Assembly (NCBI GenBank): GCA_014905825.1
Contig: JACGCN010000039.1
Span: 248,001-312,000, forward strand
From: Lyophyllum atratum
Taxonomy: Eukaryota; Basidiomycota; Agaricomycetes; Agaricales; Lyophyllaceae
Direction: 5' to 3'
Length of the DNA stretch: 64,000 bases
Position 1 is the stretch's first letter. Each line of letters opens with the position of its first letter. A program made the position numbers and the translations under genes. Shown in pieces: positions 1-12,757 of this stretch. The notes beneath the pieces are model-generated. The model worked only from the letters and a program-made list of their open reading frames with translations, did no database searches and was not told the origin of the DNA.

Positions 1-1871
1 CATCGATGAACGGAAGCGTTTGCGGCGACCGGGCCTCAGGGTGTACTACATAGTAGCAAGTAGGGCTCATATGAAATTTATGAAACGCACAAAACTACCG
101 ATAACTGAAGCCTATGTACGTGTAAATCACCAGGGTCGGGAAATAAGAAGCCACCGATTCTGGTCAACACGGATGCTGTCTGGTCACCATGTTTACTGTA
201 GTGAGGTCAAGTAGGGCCAAGTCCATCGACGGAAGGGTCGAGAGGCGTAGATCACAGGCGAGATGAGAACACAAGTCGACATTGACAGAGCAGATAATCG
301 CGTGCTGCGAGTGGGGTGATTTCGAGTATTTTGAGGAAGTCAAGGAAATGTGACGGCACTTATGTACAAGTTGCATCAATGACTCGGGCTTCGTCGAGTC
401 ACTTCGTGTAATTGACCCACGGTATCTGTGTGAGAGACGATTATTGTGAGGTATCCTGGGCGGTGTGGGAAGAGAAGCGACGATCCAAAAGGATAAGTAT
501 CCACAGCTGGATCCCCATTGTGAGTCCGAACGGGAAGGTGTCTGACCAGAGTATGGAGTTTGGACAAGGGCTTTTACTCCTGCGCCAGTTTCCTTTTGGG
601 CCCACGCGTTTTAATATGACTGCATGCTTGATTGTCAATACCACCATTCTCTGACCTCGGAGATGGCGGTCATCTCAAACCGGAGGTGGTTGTTCAAAGT
701 GCGAGCTGGATCCATATGTCTAGATGGATGTATCTCTTGATGAGATCCTGAGCATGCATACGTCCGTCCATGTTGGGCAGGACGTGACAGAACAATGGCA
801 AGGACGCGGGGTCACACAGCGTGCTAGATCTCTAGATTTTAGAGCCAACCTGACCGTTCAAACGATCATTATATGTGGTATGACTGTTAACGAACAAGAC
901 CACGCACACAGGATGGGTTGCAGTGAGATGGTCACTGATGGATGGTCGCCGTAGACAGACATATGTCAACGGTCGAATCAAGCCCAGATATCGAGCTAGC
1001 CAGCAATGTTTTAGAAGTGAGTCCGCGAGGAGGGTCAGATAACGTTCCAGGAGGTCATGGTCCCGGCCAAAACATAACGATGTTGCTGAAACAGCGGGAG
1101 AGCCGTTGCAGAAAGAAGCTGCACAGCCACTGGACCCACAATGTTACACAACTCCCCTGTGACAGCGTCCCTGATTAGGCTTGACGCCGTAGATCTACGT
1201 GGTTCAGTGACCCGGAAATCGCGACATGGTTGCCGCAAGCCTCCACATTGTTCCCCTATAATGGTAAGTAACAGCCAATAGCCCGGAAATGACCATCTAG
1301 GACAATGGAGACTGGACACCAGCGAACCGCATTGGAAGGACGGAGCATCATTTCATTCTCGGAGGATGCGCGAGGTTTTGGATGGCTGTAAGTGGAGGGG
1401 AGCATCCTACAGATGGTTTAAAGACAGGAGGATGGGCTTAGGGAGCGCGGGAAATCCGCAAGCCTATTCCCTACTCCGCCATTTGAACGGGCTCGCCTTC
1501 CATCTTTCTGCGTCCATCTGACTTCGGTTTGGTCCTCCTCCGCACCTCCTTCCCTCTTTCTCGCTGTCGCCCTCCAGTTCTCTTTCGGTCGCTCTCTAGT
1601 CAGTCGTCGCTTGCAAAACAGTTCTTCGCTTGTTTCATCGCTACACTTCCCCGTTCCGTCTGCGCTGTCTGATTTCGCTTGCTTCACGTCGCCCCCAGCT
1701 TTTTGTTGTCTCCCATAAAACAGGAAAGAACACAGCTTTACCGTTTCTCATCATCCACAGCCATCATCCTTGATTTGCTGTTTTTTCTCCGTCATTTCGT
1801 CCCCTCCCCGTCATTTCGCCCCTTTTTTCGACTCGTAAATTTTTACAAGAGCAGTTCGGTCGCAGGCAGAT
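1..1871. other. Intergenic, no gene seen
   Basis: Only short open frames on both strands, with no recognisable protein and no exon pattern. The last ~370 bases (about 1500-1860) are rich in pyrimidines (CT-rich runs). That is typical of the promoter and 5' leader of a well expressed fungal gene, and they probably belong to the RRM gene that follows. Confidence 0.5.
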
Positions 1872-4801
1872 ATGTCACGTACGGATGCACACGAGTTTGA
1901 GTATCCTCCGGGACTCAGTGCGCTGCGAAACCGAGGAAGCAATGACCGGGAACAAGGCCAGGCTGCATACTACCCCAACACGATGTTTTCGACGGGAGAT
2001 CGTCGTCCATCGCTGGGCATTATGGGCTATCCTGGGTATTCCAGCGCAACCCCACGGTCGCTTGGGATACACGACCGGGACTATGGATTTGGGATGGATG
2101 TCGGACCAAACAGACACAACCATAATGCCCCGATCCCTGTATCCGCACAATCCTTCTCTTCCTACAACCACCACATCCGCCGCTCCTCTCCCCCGCCCAA
2201 CATTGCGTCCCCATATTATCCTGCGCCTGCGAACGACAGAGAAGCCCATATCTTCAGAAACTCCCCTTCCTCCACCGCAAACACCCCGCCACAACCCGCC
2301 AACACCAATTCCAACTGCACGACCCTCTGGTGGGGCGAGATCGAACCTTGGATGGACGAAGAATACGCCAAACAGGTCTGCGCACTTATGGGCTGGGATC
2401 CCGTCAATATCAAGGTACCACACCCGGCCCCCGATCCAGTCACTGGTCAGCAGGCGAACAACCCGGGCTTCTGCTACCTCACATTCCCCACCGCCGCACA
2501 GGCTGCCTCCGTTCTCGCCCAGATTGGCGGCGGCGGGAACAGCACGCCAGTCACTATGCCCAACTCTTCCAAGCCTTTCGTACTGAACTGGGCCTCCGGC
2601 GTGCAGACCGCCTCGCCCACTTCAAACGCGTTTTCTCAAAACGCGGGTGTCGCCCCAGGAGCCTTACAGCAATATCCAAAGGAATACAGCATCTTCGTCG
2701 GGGACCTCGCGCCGGAGACCTCCAATTCCGATCTTGTGGCGGTCTTTCGTAATCCGGTCCTAGGACTTCGAAACGACAGGGAACCCAAATTTATCCGTCC
2801 GTTTACAAGTTGTAAGAGCGCTAAGATTATGTTGGATCCCGTCACGGGCGTGTCAAGGGGATATGGCTTCGTACGGTAAGTTGCAGTCCGTCTATATTCA
2901 GATACAGCTCCAAAATATGTTTTCTAGATTTACCGATGAAGCAGATCAACAGCGAGCGTTGATTGAAATGCACGGCCTTTATTGCCTTTCGCGACCAAGT
3001 ATGTTCCTAGTCGACGATAATCGCGCATATATTGACCTTATCATCCTAGTGCGCATCTCGCCAGCGACGGCAAAATACAAGGCTCCTCCGACCGCCCCAT
3101 CCCTCGATCTTCCCCAGGTGCAGTTTCCACCACAGGCTACCAATGGGCTCGACCAACATGCGCAACCCGTGACCATCGCCCTCCCTCTTCCCAACGCCAA
3201 CCTGACCAAAAGTGTCTCGGTACCGATCGCTGCCACGACGTCAAGTTCCTCCCTCGGCGGCAACACCAATGGCGTTACGAGTTCCGGGTCTGGATCGTCG
3301 ATGGGTGCCTCCAACTCCACAGCCTCCCTGAGCTCTGGTTCCAGCAGCAGCCTCTCCTCTTCCGGACTTGGATCCGTATCATCGGAGGATATGATGAATC
3401 TGCCTCACAGCGTGCTTGCGCAGATAGCGCAGCAGTATGCGAGCGGCGAAACTTCTGCCATCAAGATCAATGGTACTTCGATCACCCAGTCATTTGCCCA
3501 AGACGCACCGATTAGGCAGTCCTTTGGTCAAGAAGGTGGCGCTCCACGATACACCATTCCTGAAGAGTCGTGGAAGCACCATGCACAGGCTCGAGCGATA
3601 CTTGGGAACCTCATCGGACCAAACGGGGAGCAGCTTACGTCGACGGACCCATACAACACGACGGTCTTCGTTGGTGGTCTTTCGCCGCTTATCTCTGAGG
3701 AAACGCTAAGGACGTTTTTTGCCCCATTTGGAGAAATCCACTACGTACGTCGACGAGTATTTTTTATCTTTCCGCGACTCATGATCTTTTTGTCTAGGTC
3801 AAAGTCCCTGTTGGAAAACATTGCGGGTTTGTGCAGTTTGTTAAGAAGGCCGATGCAGAGCGAGCGATCGAGAAAATGCAAGGTTTCCCGGTCGGTGGTA
3901 GCAGGATTCGGTTGAGTTGGGGACGCAGTCAATGTTCGTCGTTTTCACGTGCTTTCTCGACATGATCTTCTTACAACGATCCTCATTCTTAGACAAAGCC
4001 GCTCAAGCAGCTGCGCAGGCTGCACAAGCAGCGGCACTTCAAACCCAGTTCCCGACTCCAGCAATGACCCCTACCCCCAATATGATGACGCAGGAACAGG
4101 CCCTTCAGCTCCTCCAGAAGCTTAATCTTCAGGGGTATCTTGACAACGTTCCAAACGCCCTCTCCGACCGCGGGAACAATAGTGTCTCTGCATACTCGAA
4201 TGGTGATAGCGTCATCCAGGAGTCGGTGTTGGGGACAAGAGAGGATGGATCCCACATATTCGAAACATACTCTTCGAATGGGTACCAACCTCGGCCTGAG
4301 ATCCACCGAGCCCAATCTTCCTTTGCTCCATTCTCGCCCGATCCCAATGCCTACGCACCAGAGATGAAACATCGTGAATCGTTCTCGCGTTCGGAGATGC
4401 TGCCTCATCCATCGAAAGCCTACGCTCCCGGCTTCTTCCCTCAGACGCAGGACCTCAAGGTCAACACGAATGTTGCCTCCGCTGGCAAGATCTCCCCGGC
4501 ATCCACTCGTCCTACCAGCGCCACCCGCTACTCCAACTATTTGGACGGTTCGAACGCGTTTGGAGGCAGCCGCACTTCGGGAAGGCCTGAGGTCACCATC
4601 TCCCGTCCCACATCGGGACAGACTGGCCAAGTACAGGCGCAGGAGGGTCAGGAGCTCGACACGATGCACGATCTGAACGGGACCCTTGCTAGCCTCGAAC
4701 TCGATCGCCCTTGGAAGGCTACACCCGAGAGCTCCGGCAGCAGCACCGGCTCCGTCCAATTTAGGTTGACAAATGAGAGGACCCCGTCGCCGTCGACTTA
4801 G
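1872..4801 (+). CDS. Three-RRM RNA-binding protein, Nam8/TIA-1 type
   Basis: Five exons (1872-2875, 2928-2998, 3050-3744, 3798-3933, 3993-4801) join to 904 aa. RRM1 follows a low-complexity N-terminus and contains TTLWWGEIEPWMDEEYAKQV. RRM2 begins SIFVGDLAPETS and ends in GYGFVRF across intron 1. RRM3 begins TTVFVGGLSPLISEE and ends in RIRLSWGRSQ. This layout is that of yeast Nam8 and fission yeast Csx1, relatives of metazoan TIA-1: they bind U-rich RNA and act in 5' splice site selection or mRNA stability. After RRM3 comes an Ala/Gln run (AAQAAAQAAQAAA), then a long disordered Ser/Pro tail. RRM2 has an insertion (about FRNPVLGLRNDREPKFIR), kept in frame, which I read as coding rather than an intron. 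The function comes from the family; the exact member (Nam8 or Csx1) is not resolved. Confidence 0.88.
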
Positions 4802-6190
4802 GCGTCGTGGCCGTTCGGATGAATATGTTTAGACCTTTTTTCTCTGCGCTTCCTTGCCTTATTCCGCTCCCATCCTCGTGTTTTCAAAGGATTTTTCACA
4901 AACTTCGCGCTGCATCGTATATATTATCGGCTGGAGTTTCTGGCTGTGATCTTAAACTCGCCTTTCTTAGTCGCTATCTGTTCTATCTTTCTTTCCTCTC
5001 TTCGATCGCTCCCCGCGCGACCTCCACCCTCCCTTTCGCTCGCCCAATACTACCATATAGCACCCTATCCAGGGTCCTATAATCATCTTTTACGGTTCCA
5101 GACGCTGCAGCGCCTGTTGTAGTTGTCCTTATTTTTATGCTCTCTACCCACGTCCCTCATACGACCCTTCGAATTCCCTTTCGACACCCTGTTATCATCT
5201 TCGTCTCTATCTGTCATTCGTGTCCTCGTTGTGTCCCGTCTCTTGTTTTGTCACGGCTTCGTGTCTCCATACTACTAGCCCGTTTCTCTTTCGTTTACGA
5301 CATGTTCCTATGCATTGGCAGCGAAATCCCCTTCACTTTCCCTTGTTATCAATCATATGTCACCCTCTGCTATACAGCCAAACTATTTTAGGATGTCTCT
5401 TGTCCCCCGATAACCGTGGGAGTATGACTACTACGCCATCGCTGAAGTTGGAATATCAAACTCTTGCACATTGCCTAAGAACCGCCATGAGCCGCAGCGC
5501 GCTTGCGGACAGTCGTGGGACGCCACGGTCAGAACATGCCCTCTATATCTTGAAATAGGCAGTTCATCTCACAGACCCTCCCTCACAACGCGTCAGTCGA
5601 CTATCGGCGATGATCACTGACGGCCCTGCATTCGCTAATCCCTCTTGAGCGGAATTCATTATCAGGACCTGACCCAGTGATGCGCAGAATACTTACCATT
5701 CGTCGACATGGTAACTTTCTTGTTATCGGATTGTCGCCAGTGTCTCCGCAAAATGAACTTCGCCATATAGTATGGCACGGCCGATAGGCTAAGTCGGAGG
5801 AAGGTGAGCCATTGCCACTGAGCCGGGGCCGTCACGGATGACCCAGCAGGTGTGTGAGATTTACAATGAGCACCGCAGAGCGCAGAAGCCTCTCTGATGA
5901 GAGGCATTTCTAAGTATCTTGCGGATGGAGTCATATTCGCGGCGTACGAATCCAGATGACCTCCCGCACACAGAGATACCGATGATCTGTGATATCGCGT
6001 TATCCCTGCAATCTTGGTGACAGGTTGAACGATCTACCGATCCTATTCAATTGGATTGGCGGTTACCTTGGCCGGCTTGATTGCCATGATATATAGCTGC
6101 CCACTCGAATGGTGAGTTTCTCCTACCCATTCTGCTCATTTAGTCTTCTCCTTTTCTTTCTCTTTCTTTCCAGGCCGTAGCCTGCTCGTA
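4802..6190. other. Intergenic
   Basis: The first few hundred bases are T/C-rich and read as the 3' UTR of the RRM gene. I found no coding pattern, RNA gene or repeat in the remainder. Confidence 0.4.
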
Positions 6191-7866
6191 ATGAAGGATG
6201 AACAAGTTCCATACTCTGACGCGGTTACCTTCTCCAATGAATTTGCCTTCACTCGGTAGACGCGTCTCTTGGTCCTTTTGAAGGTTGACCTTTCCAATTC
6301 TATTGACACAGTTATTGTGCCTGCGCTGGATGCGCACTCATCTGGTGGGATTGGCTTATCACTTTTGAAGACGAGGTGCGTGCTTATCGTAATCGTAATG
6401 TCTGAAGCGACGAATGTCAATGCAAGTTTGCGTCGGGGTGTAGGTAACCCATATCTGGCCAACCAAATGGACAAGCACGAAGATTATCTTTCTATTCAAC
6501 CGGTACCTGAATCTTGTGCTGCAACCGGCGGTCGCTGTACATCTTGGAGGCCTGTCACCGACGGATTCACCGATGGTGCTGCTGTCGAATCTATGGCCAG
6601 TGCCGTCGGACTTATCTCTCCCCTGCTAGATTTGTCGCTTCTACGTCGTCGCCTATGCTTCGATTGTTTTCCTCTCTCTGGCTTCGATTCATGGTCTGTC
6701 AGTTACTTTCAAGTTCTTATTGGCTTCTTATTGTGCGTCGAATAGCTCTAGTTGTTGTCAGGGCGTGGGTTGTCTGGGGTCAACGACCATGGATCACCGC
6801 GGTCCTGGTCTCAGCATACCTTGCATACGCTATGACTTGTGTGCCAATGATGGTGTATTCCTTCTCAACTGGTGATGGTGTGTATTCTAGGCGCTGGGAA
6901 AAACTTCTAGTTAACGTTCTTCGGTGGATAGGGAAATACATTTTTAATGTCGATGGCGTTTGCATAACTCACGTCCACAGTGAGTACCTTCCACTCACTT
7001 TACCAAACCTAAAGCGATTCTGGGAATTTATCAATCAGGCAGATCGGTGCGTGTATATCTACGGACACGCGTTGTTCGTTTTTCTGACATGTATTTATTC
7101 CTCAAAGATTCTCATGTGGATTATAAGGTAAATTGATCACATTAGAATTTAATTATGGCGGCACTAGCTGACACCCAGTCTCTCCTAGCCTGGGATTGGA
7201 ATATGCATGCTTTGGCCTCGTCATCGGCAACATCTTGCTTCATCGTCGGAGGACAGAGCCAGCTTTCCGACAACTCTCACCAATCCGTAAAAAGATTTGT
7301 ATTGCAGGTGTGCTTAGTTTTCCACGATATAGAAATGCATAGTGCTCATCATTCAATTTAGCCGTGCTCTTCGTTCTCGTGAGTGCGGCCCTGTGCGTCT
7401 ATACCGGCCAATTAATAGTATTTCAGTATACTACTTTCAACCATGTTGTGAACATATTTCTATGGTGCGTCGTTTCCTCTGGGAAGTATGAATCAACATA
7501 AGCTCATCAGTACATCTAGGACGAAGTACGAAAAAGTAAGCCCTACTGACTGCTAACTTTCCTCGTTGATTTGTTTATTCACGCTTTTACAGCGACCCCA
7601 TAATATGATAGCGGTTACGTATGACGCCCACACTTTTCTCCTCGGATAGGAAACTTAACCCTCGTAGATTCATGTACTGCTTGACCAACGTCGCCGGCCA
7701 GCGATTCGTTCTGGACCTGCGTCAACTCAATTTTGATAGACTTACCTGCTCACGATTACCCATCCACCGCCTGTCGGAGGTCGTACTTCCGTGCGTTCTC
7801 AGCCCCTGCGTTCTTAGCCCAGCAGTGCGTCCGCAAAATCTGGAACACAGGGCATCTGTACGATAG
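6191..7866 (+). CDS. DUF6533-like seven-helix membrane protein
   Basis: A gene of many short exons, so no single open frame reveals it. Exon 1 (6191-6255) starts MKDEQVPYSDAVTFSNEFAF. Exon 2 (6312-6375) gives ALIWWDWLITFEDE. Exon 3 (from 6444) gives VTHIWPTKWTSTKIIFLFNRY. Exon 4 (6630-6693) gives ICRFYVVAYASIVFLSLASIH, and exon 5 starts at 6746 with ALVVVRAWVVWGQRPWITAV. The spacing (WDWLxTFxxEV, IWPxxW, FLxNRY, then VVRAW) matches the N-terminal DUF6533 domain of Agaricomycete membrane proteins. Further helices lie at about 7070-7130 and 7190-7240 (GLEYACFGLVIGNILL). The C-terminal signature VAGQRFVLDLR is near 7700. Exons 3' of 6900 and the true stop are uncertain; 7866 is the end of the last open frame. 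Function unknown; probably plasma membrane. Confidence 0.6.
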
Positions 7867-8649
7867 GGCGAAGGATTCTTTATTCTTTATTTATTGGTCT
7901 TCGCAACTGTTACATGTCGTACTACCAAGCATTGTACATATCCGCCCGTCTCCTGTATGTATTGTAACCGACCTCGGAGGTGTATTTATTTCGTAGATCC
8001 CCGAAAAACGTCAAGAGTACCATATAAGATCATCATCAGAAGGTCGCCGCGGGATCTTGTGCGGGAGCTGATATTCTGCTGTCTGGACTTCTTGACTTGG
8101 AAATAAACACCAAACCAGAACGCCACGCATCATTGTACTTCCCTGGGACGATACACGATCTGCATCGCAAGTAACGCAAGGGACCCAAGTGTTGGGTGCG
8201 GACCCTTGATTTTAATGTGCAAAAAGCCTGCGACTCTTCACCAGTTCTGCTGCAACTATAGCGCCACACTCAATTCTAGGACGACTATATTTAGGTTACC
8301 TCAGTTCTTGATGGATCCCGGCATATTACATAGGTTACCAAGTCCGCGGAGTTCGCAGCTTCGATACTCTTTGTCTGTAGTGGCTTCGAATCGGTAATTA
8401 TAGATCATTTGGGAATCGGCGCGGGTTGTAAGCGGCAATTCAACTCTCAAACTCTCTGACATTTGACCGTTTTCAAAGTGTTGATGCTCTCCAACGCTTG
8501 TGAGGATCGTTATCAGGGGTATGAGAATCAAGCAAATGGGAGGAACACCGCCCGGGGGTATATCAACCTACTCTAACAGTTATAAGTACATCCATCCAAC
8601 GTCCGACTATCCTTGTTACAAATGATGGATCTCAAGATTACGTATCGCT
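7867..8649. other. Intergenic
   Basis: Lies between the 3' ends of the DUF6533-like gene and the WBP2-like gene, which converge here. Nothing recognisable in it. Confidence 0.4.
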
Positions 8650-9379
8650 TCAAGCGTTATATCCAGGGGGTGCGCCAACAGGCGGGCCCATGGAGAGTGA
8701 GACGGAGGAGGCGGAGGAGGACTCCGCAGGCGTAGTGTAGGTTGCTAGACCGAGATATGTGGGTCGGTCGCGAATAATGACAGAATGAGATATCCACTCA
8801 CGTAGACCTTCCTCGTCCTCTGCTGCTTGTCGCTTCATATATATCGCCCTCTCCCGCGTCTTCTCCAAAAGACTCACAAACTCGAACATAGCCCGATCTT
8901 TCAACCGAAGCTCGGCTTTCGTACCGCTGCTTAAGCCCCCTCCGTCGGACGGCTTGACCTCGAACGCGAGGAAGTTGGCGCCGAACGTTGGTTGTTCGAA
9001 CTTCGTCGATAGAACGGCGTGTAGTGGGACCGAAAGAGATTCGAATGAAGCGCCAGCGTCACCTGTGAAGATCAGCTGTGTAGTGAAGTGGGGGAGAGAT
9101 TCGAGAAGGCGCAGCCGGAGCAGAGGGGGATCGCGTCAATGAGGAGTCAATAGCTCAAGATGTAAGGAGCCGCACTCGTTGATCAGTAAGCCAGACCTTG
9201 CCCATGGCCTTGAGCTTTCTGCTACCGCCCGATCCGCCGGCCGTGGAGGTACCGGTAGGTGTTGTGTCTGGGATCGTCAAGGAGACCTCCACTCCTGTGT
9301 CCACTGTGGTTATGGTCATCTCATTGGGTAGAGGAACGGGGGAACGATTAGGGTTGAGCATCGTCCAGTTCAGTGCCAT
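8650..9379 (-). CDS. WBP2-like GRAM domain protein
   Basis: Three exons (9379-9176, 9075-8802, 8744-8650) join to 190 aa. The start MALNWTMLNPNRSPVPLP was chosen over an in-frame ATG 25 codons upstream because family members begin at MALNW. The GRAM-like fold covers roughly residues 35-150: GKVWLTDQR joins LIFTGDAGASFESLSVPLH, followed by FEQPTFGANFLAFEV and LRLKDRAMFEFVSLLEKTR. The C-terminus ends GAPPGYNA, giving a PPxY motif (PPGY), the ligand of WW domains. Human WBP2 and fission yeast SPAC29B12.11c belong to this family. A role as an adaptor for WW-domain proteins such as Rsp5-type ubiquitin ligases is inference from PPxY. Confidence 0.85.
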
Positions 9380-9492
9380 GATGGGCGTAAGCGGGTTTGC
9401 TAGATCAAGAGACTGCGGCGGTGTAGACGACCACAGTTGACAATGATCAGTCATTCATCATTGGTGATTATTTGTAGCCGGCGATCAACAAT

Positions 9493-9575
9493 GGCTACCT
9501 AGCGCAATGGTAGCGCGTTTGGCTTCGATTGCCGGCGGCACCAAAAGGTTGCAGGTTCGAGTCCTGCGGTGGTCA
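9493..9575 (+). tRNA. tRNA-Arg(TCG), intron-containing
   Basis: Acceptor GGCTACC pairs with GGTGGTC through two G-U pairs, with discriminator A at 9575. The D arm is GCGC/GCGC, the anticodon stem TTTGG/CCAAA, and the T arm GCAGG-TTCGAGT-CCTGC. The mature anticodon loop is CTTCGAA with anticodon TCG at 9525-9527. An 11-nt intron (9529-9539) sits at the canonical position after base 37. Reads CGA codons. Confidence 0.9.
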
Positions 9576-9811
9576 TGGAGCGCCTCGAGTATGTGCAGTT
9601 TTTGTGCCAGGTCGAAGCCGTGTTTTTTTTCTATTTTCCCTGAAACCTACGCGGCAAGCAGGTATTCAGAATCAGGTACCAAGTCAAGAAATGAGGAGCC
9701 CAGTAATGATTCATATGCTTCAAAGGACGCTTGAAGCTTGCAGTGTCGACATTTTTCTTCAGGCATGAGTATGTATCTCCGGGAACTCTCAGAGCTACAT
9801 CATCTCCTCAT

Positions 9812-9894
9812 GGCTACCTAGCGCAATGGTAGCGCGTTTGGCTTCGACTGCCAGCGGCACCAAAAGGTTGCAGGTTCGAGTCCTGCGGTGGTCA
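9812..9894 (+). tRNA. tRNA-Arg(TCG), intron-containing, second copy
   Basis: The mature sequence is identical to the copy ~320 bp upstream. The 11-nt intron (9848-9858) differs at two positions. Anticodon TCG at 9844-9846. It lies just downstream of the Cdc7 gene's 3' end, on the opposite strand. Confidence 0.9.
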
Positions 9895-10083
9895 TCTCAA
9901 GCCGGCTTGGTTTTTGTTTTCGCATCCGGGGGCGGCGCCGAAATGTTTCCAACTTCTAGAGTTCTCAGTTCGAAGTCCAAAGACTGCAGGTTCGGTCGAA
10001 GAAAGGTACCCACAACATCTCGATGGATGCCGCATCATCATACCAATACAACAACTAACATACAACACCGCCAGCCTCACGCC

Positions 10084-12440
<2,357 letters not shown>

Positions 12441-12575
12441 TGCTGTTCAACGCGGTGACTCTAAAGAGTGCTTTGAACCTGGCTCGATCGACGCGCCGAA
12501 AGACACAGTGTCACGTGGTGTTGATCATGACAAAGAAAACATTACAAAGCCATCCCAAAATGATGGGGTGCTCCA

Positions 12576-12659
12576 TGACCACCGCAGGACTCGAACCTGC
12601 AACCTTTTGGTGCCGCTTAGCAATCGAAGCCAAACGCGCTACCATTGCGCTAGGTAGCC
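12576..12659 (-). tRNA. tRNA-Arg(TCG), intron-containing, third copy
   Basis: Same mature sequence as the two plus-strand copies, here on the minus strand between the divergent Cdc7 and ubiquitin hydrolase genes. The intron (12612-12623) is 12 nt, one longer than in the other copies. The anticodon complement lies at 12625-12627. Confidence 0.9.
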
Positions 12660-12757
12660 ATAGAAAGGTTTCAGACGGGGACGACTAGAGTCGGTTTGCC
12701 TCGGCTCCATTTGTTCAGCTCTGAGCTGCTTCGCTTACTCCTCCGCCCCCACCACAT

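Noticed and set aside
1875..2423. A 182-aa minus-strand open frame
   Set aside because: Shadow of the first exon of the RRM gene.
9493..9575. tRNA-Trp or other anticodon reading of the intron-containing tRNA
   Set aside because: Only TCG leaves U33 and a 7-nt loop with the TTTGG/CCAAA stem and places the intron after base 37.
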